Origin: Sphingomonas parapaucimobilis NBRC 15100 | GTDB lineage: Bacteria > Pseudomonadota > Alphaproteobacteria > Sphingomonadales > Sphingomonadaceae | NCBI RefSeq assembly: GCF_000787715.1 | Contig: NZ_BBPI01000060.1 | Location: 57,296-121,295, forward strand | Direction: 5' to 3' | DNA length: 64,000 bases | Shown: in pieces, positions 31,488 to 40,044 of the stretch | How the letters are laid out: every line of letters begins with the position of its first letter | Numbering within the stretch: position 1 is the stretch's first letter | Translations under genes and position numbers: made by a program | Notes under the pieces: generated by a model | The model's database searches: none | Seen by the model: the letters and a program-made list of their open reading frames with translations, nothing else | What the model was told of the DNA's origin: nothing

Positions 31488-34121
31488 ATGGCCGCCAGCA
31501 CGCTTCGCCCGTTTCTCCGTCCCTCCAGCATCGCCGTGATCGGCGGATCGCAGCGCATCGGATCGGTGGGGCGCGCGCTGCTCGACAATATCCTGGCAGC
31601 AGGGTTTCCGGGGCAGGTCGTCGCGGTCAATCCGCATCCCGTCGGAATTTCGGGCGTGACCTGGGTCCAGGGCATTGCCGCCCTGACGTCGCCGCCCGAT
31701 CTGGCGATCATCGCCTGTCCCGCACATGGTGTCGTCGAGGCGGTCGGCGCGCTCGGTCGGCTGGGCACCCGTGCGGCGGTGATCGTCTCCGGTGGCCTGA
31801 CCGACGCCACGATGCGTGTCGAACTGCTGGCGGCGGCGCGGGCGCACGGCATGCGGCTGATCGGGCCGAACAGCATCGGCCTGCTCAGCCCCCCGGCACG
31901 CCTCGACGCCTATTTCGCCTATGGCACCGCCAAGCCGGGACGGCTGGCCTTTCTGTCGCAGAGCGGCGCACTGGTCGCGGCGATGCTCGACGCCGCCTCC
32001 GCGCGGGGGTTCGGCTTTTCCGGAGTCGTATCGATGGGCGACATGGTGGATGTCGATCTGGCCGACCTGATTGATCTTTATGTCGCCGATCCGACGACGG
32101 ACGCGATCCTGATCCATGTCGAGGGGATCACCTCGGCCGCCCGCTTCCTGTCCGCTGCGCGCGCCGCCACGCTCATCAAGCCGGTCATCGTGCTGAAGGC
32201 CGGTCGCGTGCCCGGGGCCAGCCAGGCCGCCTTCTCGCACACCGGCGCGATCACCGGATCGGCGGAAGTGCATAGCAGCGCCTTTCGGCGCAGCGGGATC
32301 GTCGAGGTCGGGACGATGGCCGACCTGCTCGACGCCGCCCAGGTGCTGGGCCGTTATCATGCCATGGGGGGCGACCGGATCGCGGTCGTCACCAATGGCG
32401 GCGGTGCGGGCGTACTGGCCGCCGATGCGCTGGCCGCGACGGGGCTTTCGCTGGCCACGCTGTCTTCGGAAACCGTCGCCCGGCTCGGCTCCGGGTTGAT
32501 GTCGGGGGCGCATTTCAATCCGGTCGATATCGGCGGTGATGCCCGGTCTCCGCGTATCGCCTTCGCGGTCGCCGCCGTGCTGGCCGATCCCGGCGTCGAT
32601 GCCCTGATCGTAGCGCATTGCCCCACGGCGGTCGAACGGGCCGAGGTGATGGCGCAGGCCGTGGTCCGCGCGGCGCAAGGGGCGACACGGCCCGTCATCG
32701 CCTGCTGGCTGGGGCCTGCCGATGCCGCCGCGGCGAGGCCGGTCTTCGGCGAGGCGGGCATCCCGCTGTTCGAGACGGTCGAGGATGCGGTGCGGGCGTG
32801 CGGTCATCTCCACCGGGCGGCGGCGGGGCGGGCGGCGGCCCTGCGCGCGTCGCCACGTCTCTTCATTCCCGATCGTGACCGCGCCGCGGCGCAGAAGATC
32901 ATCGCGGCTGCGCGGGCCGAGCAGCGGACCCGCCTGCACGGTTACGAAGCGCGCGCGATCCTGACGGCCTATGGCATACCGGTGGTGGCGGCCCATCGCG
33001 CCCTCACGCCCGACGCGGTGGAGCAGGCGTGCGACGGGCTGATCCCGCCCTATGTCGTCAAGATCGACTCGCCCGATCTGCCGCACAAGTCCGATGTCGG
33101 CGGCGTCGCGCGTCATTTGCCGTGCGCCGCGGCCGCCCGCGACGCCGCCCTCGCCATGGCGGCGCGTATCGCCCGCGAGCGGCCGGAGGCGCATCTGATC
33201 GGCTTCGACGTGGAGCCGATGGAGACGGAGCCGAACGGGATCGAACTGCTGGTCGGCGTGGCCGACGATCCTGTCTTCGGGCCGGTGCTCGCGGTAGGGG
33301 CGGGCGGCGCAGCGGTTCAGGTGCTGGACGATCATGCGGTGGAGCTGCCGCCGCTCGACGATCAGCTGGCGCGCGACATGATCGCGCGGACCCGGGTATC
33401 CGCGCTGCTCGCCGGATATCGCGACGTTCCGCCCGCCTGCATCGACGGCGTGGTCGCGGTGCTGGAGGCGGTGTCGACGATGGTCGCCGATCTGCCCGAC
33501 CTGGCCGAGCTGGACATCAATCCCTTGCTGGTCGGGGCAAAGCGCGTGATCGCGCTCGACGTTCGGATGCGGATCACCGCCATGCCCGCGCGCGGCCGCA
33601 TGGCGATCCGGCCGATGCCGGTCGAATGGGCGGCCGACGTGATAACGCTCGACGGAACCGCGCTGCATGTCCGCCCGGTTCGCGCCGACGACGAGGCGCT
33701 GCTGGCCGACCTGTTCCACCACGTATCGCCCGAGGATCTGCGCTTTCGCTTCCTGACCGGGCTGCGCGAGGTCGGGCGGGACCGGCTCGTCGCGATGACC
33801 CAGCTGGACTATGCGCGGGCGATGCACTTCCTGGCCTTTGTGGACAGCAGGCTGGTGGCCAGCGCGATGATCGTCGGTGACGCCGATCGCGCCCATGCCG
33901 AGGTCGCCCTGTCGGTCGATGCAGGCTTCAAGGGGCGGGGGATCAGCTGGACCCTGATGCAGCACGTCCTCGCCTATGCCCGTGCCGAGGGATATCAGAC
34001 GATCGAGTCGATCGAAAGCCAGGGCAACCGCGCCGCCCTGTCGCTGGAGAAGGAAATGGGCTTCGCCACCGTTTCGAGTTCGGGGGGCGAGGAAGTGGTG
34101 CGTCGCTCGCTCGACGCCTGA
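31488..34121 (+). CDS. ADP-forming acetate-CoA ligase (alpha+beta) fused to a GNAT acetyltransferase
   Basis: An 877-residue three-part protein. Residues 1-130 are the CoA-binding domain (LRPSSIAVIGGSQRIGSVGR); 130-460 the succinyl-CoA-ligase-like part with the phospho-acceptor His251 in AFSHTGAITGS; about 475-700 an ATP-grasp domain (HGYEARAILTAYGIPVVAAH, then PPYVVKIDSPDLPHKSDVGG). The C-terminal 150 residues are a GNAT fold with RPVRADDEALLADLFHHVSP and DAGFKGRGISWTLMQHVLAY. The same architecture occurs in protein lysine acetyltransferases of the PatZ/Pka type, so it may either make ATP from acetyl-CoA or acetylate proteins. The ATG at 31488 is chosen because the CoA domain begins there. 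Confidence 0.9.
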   Translation: MAASTLRPFLRPSSIAVIGGSQRIGSVGRALLDNILAAGFPGQVVAVNPHPVGISGVTWVQGIAALTSPPDLAIIACPAHGVVEAVGALGRLGTRAAVIVSGGLTDATMRVELLAAARAHGMRLIGPNSIGLLSPPARLDAYFAYGTAKPGRLAFLSQSGALVAAMLDAASARGFGFSGVVSMGDMVDVDLADLIDLYVADPTTDAILIHVEGITSAARFLSAARAATLIKPVIVLKAGRVPGASQAAFSHTGAITGSAEVHSSAFRRSGIVEVGTMADLLDAAQVLGRYHAMGGDRIAVVTNGGGAGVLAADALAATGLSLATLSSETVARLGSGLMSGAHFNPVDIGGDARSPRIAFAVAAVLADPGVDALIVAHCPTAVERAEVMAQAVVRAAQGATRPVIACWLGPADAAAARPVFGEAGIPLFETVEDAVRACGHLHRAAAGRAAALRASPRLFIPDRDRAAAQKIIAAARAEQRTRLHGYEARAILTAYGIPVVAAHRALTPDAVEQACDGLIPPYVVKIDSPDLPHKSDVGGVARHLPCAAAARDAALAMAARIARERPEAHLIGFDVEPMETEPNGIELLVGVADDPVFGPVLAVGAGGAAVQVLDDHAVELPPLDDQLARDMIARTRVSALLAGYRDVPPACIDGVVAVLEAVSTMVADLPDLAELDINPLLVGAKRVIALDVRMRITAMPARGRMAIRPMPVEWAADVITLDGTALHVRPVRADDEALLADLFHHVSPEDLRFRFLTGLREVGRDRLVAMTQLDYARAMHFLAFVDSRLVASAMIVGDADRAHAEVALSVDAGFKGRGISWTLMQHVLAYARAEGYQTIESIESQGNRAALSLEKEMGFATVSSSGGEEVVRRSLDA

Positions 34122-34322
34122 CCCGGTCAGCACAGCACGCGCCCGCCGCCGCCAGCCCCGGCACCAGCCTGCGCCGGGGGCGCGGGGGTGCCGGACCGGA
34201 CCAGAACCATGTGCCACCCCTCCATGACGGCCAGATTGGAGAGAATCCGGGGGAGGCGCGCCGCGGTCCGTCCCTCCGGCTCTTCCGGGCGACCGGCCTA
34301 TTGGTGGCCGGCGGGGCTTCCG

Positions 34323-34339
34323 ATGCGGGATATTGCGTA
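34323..34339 (+). promoter_or_regulatory. weak FixJ-like box upstream of the Bax-inhibitor-1-like gene
   Basis: ATGCGGGATATTGCGTA, 63-79 bp before the start at 34402. It is a poor match to the core but has the same spacing as the better sites. The rest of the 280-bp gap after the ligase gene holds a GC hairpin (CCCCGGC/GCCGGGG near 34156-34179) without a T run. Confidence 0.3.
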
Positions 34340-34401
34340 TGCCGCCGTCGTTGCCGGATCGGCATCTTGCGGTCTCGATCCATGAAGGGGGTGACGCGGA
34401 G

Positions 34402-35103
34402 ATGCAGGGCGAGATCGGTCAACGGATTAGCCAGTTTCCGATGCTCCATCTGGTGGCGCAGGTCTATCGGCGGTTGAGCATCGCGATGGTGGTCGCCGCA
34501 TCGGGCGCCGCGCTGGTCGGATATAACGAACGGGTCTGGAATGTCCTCGTCCGCCATACGGATGTCCAGCCATTCGGCTGGTTCGTCATGGTGCTGCCGC
34601 TGGCGATGCTTTTCGTCTTCACCCCATCGGCCGAGCGCACGTCATTTGCTGCGGCCCGTCTGATGCTGCTGCTATGGTCGTTCGGCTGGTCGGTCGCGCT
34701 GACTGCGGTCGTCCGCCATCTGACCGGTATCGATATTCTGCCGGTCTTTATGGGGGCCGGAGCGGGCTTCGCGCTTGCTGGGCTGGGCGGTAATGCCGGG
34801 CAGGGGGCGCCGGACCGGCTGGGGATTTTCGCGACGAGCGGCGTGATCGCGGGGCTCGTCGCTCTGCTCTGGACGGTGATCGAGGGCGTGCCACCGCTGG
34901 ATATGGTCGTCGGGGTCGGCGGGGCGCTGGCCCTGGCGGCACTGGTGGCGTTCGACATTCCGCGCATCGAGCGTCTGTATGAAGGCGGCATTCTCAACGA
35001 AGACGCAAAGGAACGGATGGCGATGGTCGGCGCCCTGATCGTGGCGCTCGACGTGCTGGCCCTGCCATTGTCGGTCTTCCGGTTGCTTGGCCGCCGCCGC
35101 TAG
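34402..35103 (+). CDS. Bax inhibitor-1-like membrane protein
   Basis: A 233-residue inner-membrane protein with about seven hydrophobic helices, starting LSIAMVVAASGAALVGY after a 20-residue cytoplasmic lead. The C-terminal part reads AFDIPRIERLYEGGILNEDA, then MAMVGALIVALDVLALPLSVF, the closing signature of the BI-1/YccA family. Members are ion or pH-linked leak channels or protease-associated factors; no specific role can be given. The ATG at 34402 is the first sensible start. Its TAG shares the bases CTAG (35100-35103) with the stop of the convergent L,D-transpeptidase gene. Confidence 0.8.
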   Translation: MQGEIGQRISQFPMLHLVAQVYRRLSIAMVVAASGAALVGYNERVWNVLVRHTDVQPFGWFVMVLPLAMLFVFTPSAERTSFAAARLMLLLWSFGWSVALTAVVRHLTGIDILPVFMGAGAGFALAGLGGNAGQGAPDRLGIFATSGVIAGLVALLWTVIEGVPPLDMVVGVGGALALAALVAFDIPRIERLYEGGILNEDAKERMAMVGALIVALDVLALPLSVFRLLGRRR

Positions 35104-36068
35104 GGCTGCTGGCCACCCGTCTCCAGCAGTCGTACCTTGCGGCCGGTTCCCGCTTCCGCCAGCGATTCCCGTACGACGAGCAACGTCGCGCCGGGTTTCA
35201 ACAGGTCGCGCAGCGCCGCGCGGAATGCGTCGGGAAGATGCGCCTTTGCGCGGTCATCGTCGGACAGCTCGCGTTCCGCCCCGTCCGGTTCGCCGGGCAG
35301 TGGCACTCGCAACCAGTGCGCACCCGTCCGGTCGATGCTGTTCAGCAGATAGGCCGCATTGTCGCGGACGGGGGCGGTGAGGGTGATGGTCGCCCGTCCG
35401 ATCTCTATCCCGTTGCGCAGGACCACGATGCGCCGATCCCGTTCGCTCACCACCAGCGAGACCGGACCGGAGGGCGATCGCGCCGGTTGCCAGGTATAAT
35501 GCTCGGGCAAGGCGGCGGCGGGGGCCGGGCCTTCCTCCAGCGGTGTGGCGGACGGCAGGATGGTCGGGGCGTCGAGACGGTCCGAGACCATCACGCTGGC
35601 GCCGATCCGCGTCACGGAATAGAGCCACCGTGCGAACGCCTTGGGCAGTCTGATGCAGCCATGGCTGGCCGGATAGCCGGGCAGATCGCCACCGTGCAGC
35701 GCAACCCCGTCCCAGGTCAGCCGCTGCATGAAGGGCATGGGCGCGGATGCATATTTGCTCGACCGGTGATCGGCATGCTTCTGAAGGATGGTGAACACGC
35801 CCGTCGGGGTGCGATGGCCGGGGCGCCCGCTGGAGATGGTGGTGATCGCGATCGGCACGCCGTTGCGATAGACCCATGCGCGCTGTGACGGCAGGCTGAT
35901 GAAGATCGTGACCGGGCCGTCGGGGATCATCGACGGGGCGATCACGGCGTCACCCGGATTCAGGGGCACGGGTGACCCCGGCGTGATCTGGACCGCACCG
36001 ATCAGCACCAGCGCGAGCGCCAGGCCCGTTCCGCCCAGGGCCGTAGCCCGCCACCCGCCCCGGACCAT
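35100..36068 (-). CDS. L,D-transpeptidase (YkuD) family protein
   Basis: A 322-residue cell-envelope enzyme that forms 3-3 peptidoglycan cross-links or attaches proteins. A single N-terminal hydrophobic segment (about residues 10-28, GGTGLALALVLIGAV) is a signal anchor. The YkuD domain covers about residues 50-165, with TISSGRPGHRTPTGVFTILQ, VALHGGDLPG, and the catalytic motif ASHGCIRLP with His136 and Cys138. The remaining 150 residues contain a second, partly similar beta-rich segment without the Cys motif. The ATG at 36068 lies 8 bp after the universal stress protein stop, so the genes form one operon and envelope remodelling is linked to the stress regulon. Confidence 0.9.
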   Translation of the reverse strand: MVRGGWRATALGGTGLALALVLIGAVQITPGSPVPLNPGDAVIAPSMIPDGPVTIFISLPSQRAWVYRNGVPIAITTISSGRPGHRTPTGVFTILQKHADHRSSKYASAPMPFMQRLTWDGVALHGGDLPGYPASHGCIRLPKAFARWLYSVTRIGASVMVSDRLDAPTILPSATPLEEGPAPAAALPEHYTWQPARSPSGPVSLVVSERDRRIVVLRNGIEIGRATITLTAPVRDNAAYLLNSIDRTGAHWLRVPLPGEPDGAERELSDDDRAKAHLPDAFRAALRDLLKPGATLLVVRESLAEAGTGRKVRLLETGGQQP

Positions 36069-36076
36069 GGCGCTGT

Positions 36077-36880
36077 TCAATGGGCGAGGAACACGGGCAC
36101 CGGGCTCTTGTTCAGCATCGTCCGGGTCACGCCGCCGAACAGCGCCTCGATAAAGCGGGCATGGCCGAAGCCACCCATGACGAGATAGCCGAAGCCGCCC
36201 CGGCCCAGTGCCTCGATCAGGCGTTCCCCGGCCTCGCCGTGACGGCAGGTGCTGCGTTCGACAAGCGTCGGGATGCCGTGTCGGGAAAGATAGCTGGCGG
36301 CCTCTTCGGCCGGGGCGGCGATCAACCCGTCCTGCAGTTCGACCAGGACCACATGCCTGGTCTTCTGGAGCAGCGGTACGGCCGCGCGCATCGCGGCGGC
36401 GGCGCAGATCGATCCATCCCAGGCGATCATCGCCGCATCCAGCGACAGCCGCTGGCACGAGGCGGGAACCGCCAGAACCGGCTTGCCCGACTGGACGACC
36501 AACTCGCTCGCGGTGCGGCGCATGTCGATCGTGGCGGGATCCTCCAGCCGTCGATTGACGATGATCAGGTCCGCCAGCGTGGCGGCCTGGCGCAACGTCT
36601 GCGCAGCGTCGCCGGTGACGTCGACCCAGTTCCAGCTGACATCCTCATGCTCCAGCCTGCTCTTCATCCGCGCGCGATTGGCCTCCTCGCGCGTCGATTC
36701 CTGGGTCAGGAGATCGACCATGACATAGGCGCTTTCATAGATGCCGGACGTCATGGGCGGGATATAGGTCAGGTCCAGGCACGTCAGATGCCCCTCCAGC
36801 GCCCGTGTCACGTCCAGGGCCACCTGATAGCGCGCCTCCTGGCCGCTATCATCATGCATGAGCGCAAGAATATTCTTCAT
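36077..36880 (-). CDS. universal stress protein (tandem UspA domains)
   Basis: A 267-residue cytoplasmic protein made of two UspA-like halves. The first starts MKNILALMHDDSGQEARYQV; the second around residue 150 (DAAMIAWDGSICAAAAMRAA). The C-terminal half ends with YLVMGGFGHARFIEALFGGV and TRTMLNKSPVPVFLAH, the G-x2-G-x9-G-S/T type ATP-binding loop, so this half may bind ATP. Similar tandem Usp genes accompany phosphoketolase and Hsp20 in oxygen-limitation regulons. It heads an operon with the L,D-transpeptidase gene. A weak FixJ-like box lies 63-79 bp upstream. Confidence 0.93.
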   Translation of the reverse strand: MKNILALMHDDSGQEARYQVALDVTRALEGHLTCLDLTYIPPMTSGIYESAYVMVDLLTQESTREEANRARMKSRLEHEDVSWNWVDVTGDAAQTLRQAATLADLIIVNRRLEDPATIDMRRTASELVVQSGKPVLAVPASCQRLSLDAAMIAWDGSICAAAAMRAAVPLLQKTRHVVLVELQDGLIAAPAEEAASYLSRHGIPTLVERSTCRHGEAGERLIEALGRGGFGYLVMGGFGHARFIEALFGGVTRTMLNKSPVPVFLAH

Positions 36881-36942
36881 GGCTGTGTCTCCGGAAGAAT
36901 GGAATGTACGGGCTGGGGTAACCGGCCCGAGGACGGTGCGGC

Positions 36943-36959
36943 ATTGCTATGTTTACGGA
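36943..36959 (-). promoter_or_regulatory. weak FixJ-like box upstream of the universal stress gene
   Basis: Minus strand TCCGTAAACATAGCAAT matches the hsp20 box at 12 of 17 positions (TCCGTA and CAAT ends conserved, ATTTCC core poor). Spacing to the start is 63-79 bp, as for other island sites. Confidence 0.35.
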
Positions 36960-36966
36960 CTTGACG

Positions 36967-37335
36967 TCACAGGGCGGCCAGCAGCGTCTGCTGCCGCAGC
37001 GGCTTTTCCAGGACGCTGTCAAACCCTTGCGCGCGCGCATCGGCTTCGATCGCGGGGGTATGGAAGCCGGTGATCAGGATCGAACGGCCCCGCCAGCCGC
37101 GATTGCGCAGGCTGCGCAGGACGTCCAGTCCCGTCCCGTCGGGCAGGTTGAAGTCGGCGATCAGTAGATCGGCGGACTCGACATCCCCGCTCGTCAGCGC
37201 CGATGCGGCCCCGGCATAAGACCGCACGTCATAGCCGCGCCAGTGTAGCAGCAGCTGAAGAGAGCGCCGAACGCCCTCATCATCTTCGACCAGTAAAGCG
37301 CGGCGTACTGCCGACTCATTCTTGTTGATTGCCAT
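36967..37335 (-). CDS. stand-alone response-regulator receiver domain
   Basis: A 122-residue single receiver. LLVEDDEGVRRSLQLLL carries the acidic pocket, the phospho-acceptor is Asp61 in LLIADFNLPDGTG, Thr follows in SILITGFHTP, and the conserved Lys is in SVLEKPLRQQTLL. There is no output domain, as in CheY or FixT-like modulators. A GGAGG upstream of the ATG at 37335 sets the start. It lies 58 bp after fixJ on the same strand. It may compete for phosphate from the FixL-type kinase or act as a phosphate sink; that is inference from position. Confidence 0.88.
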   Translation of the reverse strand: MAINKNESAVRRALLVEDDEGVRRSLQLLLHWRGYDVRSYAGAASALTSGDVESADLLIADFNLPDGTGLDVLRSLRNRGWRGRSILITGFHTPAIEADARAQGFDSVLEKPLRQQTLLAAL

Positions 37336-37393
37336 CGTGACGCCACCTCCTCGTTCAAGGCTCTTGTGATGGCGGCCGGACGGCGCAGCGTCT

Positions 37394-38050
37394 TTACGTG
37401 AGATTACTGACATGCGCTGCAAGAGGTTGTTCTCGATCCATGCCCAGCCCTGCCGCGAAGGCGATGCGCAGGGCATCCGACAGGCTGTTGACGGCCAGCT
37501 TCGTCATCAGGTTCGCGCGGTGAACCTCGACCGTGCGGGGACTGATACCCAGGTCGAAGGCGATGGTCTTGTTGGGCAGGCCGCGCGCCAAACCGTCCAG
37601 CACATGCTGTTCGCGTGGCGTCAGGCCCGCCACCCTGATGCGCGCGTCGCGGGCATTGTCGGACAGCTCGGCCTTGTGGTCCAGGCGGCGAAATCCTGCG
37701 TCCAGTGCGGCCAGCAAGACGCTTTTCTGAAACGGTTTCTCGAGGAAGTCGACGGCGCCCGAGCGCATCGCATTCACCGCCGTCGTAATGTCGCCATGCC
37801 CGGTCAGGATGATCACGGGCATGGCGATGCCCCGTGCCGCCAGTTCGGATTGCACGGTCAGGCCGTCCATGTGCGGCATCCTGACGTCCAGCAGCACGCA
37901 TCCGGGTGCCGCGGATCGGACCTGGGAGAGAAAGGCGAGGCCGTTTTCCCAGCTTTCCACCGCATAACCGGCTGTCTTCAACATGAAGGCGATCGACCGA
38001 CGCATCGCGATTTCATCGTCGACGATATGAACAAGCCGTCTGTCAGCCAT
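37394..38050 (-). CDS. fixJ: FixJ-family response regulator
   Basis: A 218-residue two-domain transcription factor. The receiver domain has the phospho-acceptor Asp55 in CVLLDVRMPHMDG, Thr in VIILTGHGDITTAV and Lys105 in DFLEKPFQKS, the FixJ/TodR subtype. The C-terminal LuxR-type helix-turn-helix (about 140-205) reads LTPREQHVLDGLARGLPNKT, then GISPRTVEVHRANLMTKLAV. The ATG at 38050 is preceded by GGAGGAAAG within the end of the sensor gene, and the two genes overlap by 8 bp. It is the obvious partner of the FixL-like kinase. Its binding site is proposed to be the recurrent island box. No fixK or other crp/fnr gene is in the window. Confidence 0.93.
   Translation of the reverse strand: MADRRLVHIVDDEIAMRRSIAFMLKTAGYAVESWENGLAFLSQVRSAAPGCVLLDVRMPHMDGLTVQSELAARGIAMPVIILTGHGDITTAVNAMRSGAVDFLEKPFQKSVLLAALDAGFRRLDHKAELSDNARDARIRVAGLTPREQHVLDGLARGLPNKTIAFDLGISPRTVEVHRANLMTKLAVNSLSDALRIAFAAGLGMDREQPLAAHVSNLT
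37395..37410 (-). promoter_or_regulatory. FixJ-like box at the end of fixJ, before the receiver gene
   Basis: Minus strand TCAGTAATCTCACGTA agrees at 12 of 16 positions with the recalled Sinorhizobium FixJ site. It lies inside the last codons of fixJ, 60-75 bp before the receiver-only gene, and would give that gene its own promoter. Confidence 0.35.
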
Positions 38051-39560
38051 GGCTTTCCTCCGGTTCCCCGCTCCAGATCGTAAAGGTGAACACGGTGCCG
38101 CCGCCGACATTGGGCTGGGTCCAGATGCGCCCGCCATGCGCCTCGACGATGGTCCGCGAGATGGACAGGCCCAGGCCCAGACCGTCCGACTTGCTGGAAT
38201 TGAACGCATCGAACAGGCGCCCCATGATGGCGGGCGGGATGCCCGACCCGGTGTCGGCGACCGCGATCGCGATCATATTTCCCTGCTGTCGTGTCGACGC
38301 CGTAATGTCGCGTATGTCGCTTTCCGCAATGGCCTCCACGGCATTGCGGAGCAGATTGACCAGAACCTGTTGGATCTGGACGCGATCGGCCAGCACGGTC
38401 CGCGCCTTGGCATCGAGGTGCGTGAAGAACCGGACGCCGCGCTCGGCCGTCCCGGACAAAGCCAGTCGGGCCGCCTCGTCGATCATGGCATGCACGTCGT
38501 GCAGGGCCTTGTCCGTCTCACCCCGCGCCACGAAATCGCGGAGGCGGCGGACGATCTGTCCGGCCCGGAACGTCTCCTGGGCGGCTTCCTCGACCGCGTC
38601 CCGCAGCAGCGATGCGGCGGCTGCGCCGTCCTGATCCAGCAGGTCGCGTCCGGTTTCGAGATAGTTGGCGATCGCCGCCAGCGGCTGGTTCAGTTCGTGC
38701 GCCAGGGTGGACGCCATGGTGCCCATCGCGCTGAGCCGCGCCACATGGATCAATTCAGCCTGCAATTCCTTCATGCGCATCTCGGCGAGCTGCTGGACCG
38801 TCAGGTCGCGGATGAAGCCGGTGAAGATGTGGTGGATGCCCTCTCCGGCCTCGCCCACCGACAATTCCATCGGGAACTGGGTTCCGTCGCGACGCAGACC
38901 GGTGACGATGCGGCCGATCCCGATGATCCGGCGCTCGCCGGTCGCGTGATAGCGGGCGATATAGTCGTCATGCTGGTGGCGATAGGGCGCGGGCATCAGC
39001 ACCTTGACGTTGCGCCCGATCATTTCCGCCTCGGTATAGCCGAAGAGCCGTTCGGCGGCGGAACTGAAGGACAGGATCATGCCATAGCGATCGATCACGA
39101 CCATGGCATTGGGCACGGTCGTCAGGATCGAGCGGACATGCAACTCGCTCTGCTGCAACGCCTGGTCGCGTGCATGGCGGTTGGTCACGTCGGCGATGGT
39201 CAGGCCGAACCCGATCAAGGCGCCATGATCGTCCCGCAGGGCCACGATCGTGTTGGCGGCCAGAAACTCGGACCCGTCACGCCGGACGCGCCACGCCTCT
39301 TGATGCCAGGGCGAGGACCGCGAAGCCTGGTCCAGATCGCGGCGCAATTCCTTGTCGATGTCGCCATTCGGCTCGTAGAGCAGGGCGGCGGATCGGCCGA
39401 TCAAGGTTTCCACCGGCCACCCCAATGTCGCCGCCACGCTTTGCGAACCGTTCAGGATGATCCCGTTCGTATCCAGCATCAGGATCACGATATCGCGCGA
39501 CCCCTCGACGAACCGGGCCAGCAGGTCGGCGAGCGTCGGCTCCGTCCATCGATTCATCAT
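38043..39560 (-). CDS. fixL: FixL-like heme-PAS oxygen sensor histidine kinase
   Basis: A 505-residue cytoplasmic kinase, the same length as Bradyrhizobium FixL. Residues about 15-130 are a first PAS; about 140-255 a second PAS with the heme-FixL signature: SAAERLFGYTEAEMIGRNVK, VLMPAPYRHQHDDYIARYHA, IIGIGRIVTGLRRDGTQFPM. His197 fits the proximal heme ligand and Arg217 the ligand-sensing arginine. The kinase core has the H-box TLAHELNQPLAAIANYLETG (His288), the N-box VLVNLLRNAVEA, and ADTGSGIP plus GLGLGLSI. There is no membrane segment. The start overlaps the channel stop (ATGA) and fixJ overlaps its end. Oxygen (or NO/CO) binding is expected to switch the kinase. Confidence 0.93.
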   Translation of the reverse strand: MMNRWTEPTLADLLARFVEGSRDIVILMLDTNGIILNGSQSVAATLGWPVETLIGRSAALLYEPNGDIDKELRRDLDQASRSSPWHQEAWRVRRDGSEFLAANTIVALRDDHGALIGFGLTIADVTNRHARDQALQQSELHVRSILTTVPNAMVVIDRYGMILSFSSAAERLFGYTEAEMIGRNVKVLMPAPYRHQHDDYIARYHATGERRIIGIGRIVTGLRRDGTQFPMELSVGEAGEGIHHIFTGFIRDLTVQQLAEMRMKELQAELIHVARLSAMGTMASTLAHELNQPLAAIANYLETGRDLLDQDGAAAASLLRDAVEEAAQETFRAGQIVRRLRDFVARGETDKALHDVHAMIDEAARLALSGTAERGVRFFTHLDAKARTVLADRVQIQQVLVNLLRNAVEAIAESDIRDITASTRQQGNMIAIAVADTGSGIPPAIMGRLFDAFNSSKSDGLGLGLSISRTIVEAHGGRIWTQPNVGGGTVFTFTIWSGEPEESHG

Positions 39561-39991
39561 GTTTCGCGTCCGACCCGGTTTTCGATCGAATTGATCCGGC
39601 CCACCATGGCGACGAAGAAGGCGGTCGACCATCCCAGAAGGATGATACCGCCCGCGCCCTCTATGGCGCCGATCACCCGCCATGGGCGGGCGAGCACCAC
39701 ATCGCCATATCCGATCGTCGTGTAGGTCGCCGTCGAAAAATACAGGGCCGTCTCGAAATCGCCCAGCGCCCCGCAGGCGACATAGAACAGGGCATAGCCC
39801 CAGATTTCGGCCCCGTGCAGGATGAACAACCCGATCGCCGCCATCAGGACCGCCCACGCATCGTGCCGCCAGCCCTCGAGCCGCCGTCGCTGCCGGATGA
39901 TCAGGAGCAGCGCCGACAGCCCCAGCAGATGCAGCAGCATCGACGCCAGCGTCATGGCGGTCGCGACAGCCAGTTGCATGGGGAGGGTCAT
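39557..39991 (-). CDS. small K+ channel (ion channel 2 family)
   Basis: A 144-residue inner-membrane protein with hydrophobic segments at about residues 5-32, 46-72 and 105-130, and a pore loop between the last two. The selectivity filter is TTIGYGD at residues 91-97, the potassium-channel signature. There is no C-terminal RCK or nucleotide-binding domain, so gating is not apparent. A tetramer would form the pore. It heads the channel-fixL-fixJ operon and its stop overlaps the fixL start (ATGA). A FixJ-like box lies 36-52 bp upstream, so it may be autoregulated with the sensor genes. Confidence 0.88.
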   Translation of the reverse strand: MTLPMQLAVATAMTLASMLLHLLGLSALLLIIRQRRRLEGWRHDAWAVLMAAIGLFILHGAEIWGYALFYVACGALGDFETALYFSTATYTTIGYGDVVLARPWRVIGAIEGAGGIILLGWSTAFFVAMVGRINSIENRVGRET

Positions 39992-40026
39992 GGCGTCGGG
40001 TTAGGCGGGGCGGGGACATCCGCCTA

Positions 40027-40043
40027 TTAGGGCAATCCCGTAG
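40027..40043 (-). promoter_or_regulatory. FixJ-like box upstream of the channel-fixL-fixJ operon
   Basis: Minus strand CTACGGGATTGCCCTAA, 36-52 bp before the channel start and just after the stop of the flavodoxin-fold gene. The GATTGCCCTAA half resembles the ATTTCCCTTA half of the recalled FixJ site. It suggests autoregulation. Confidence 0.45.
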
Positions 40044-40044
40044 A

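Noticed and set aside
31401..34217. Long open frame (over 900 codons) on the minus strand opposite the acetate-CoA ligase gene
   Set aside because: It mirrors a well-supported gene; high GC at third positions leaves antisense frames open. The product is Arg/Gly/His-rich with no family motif.
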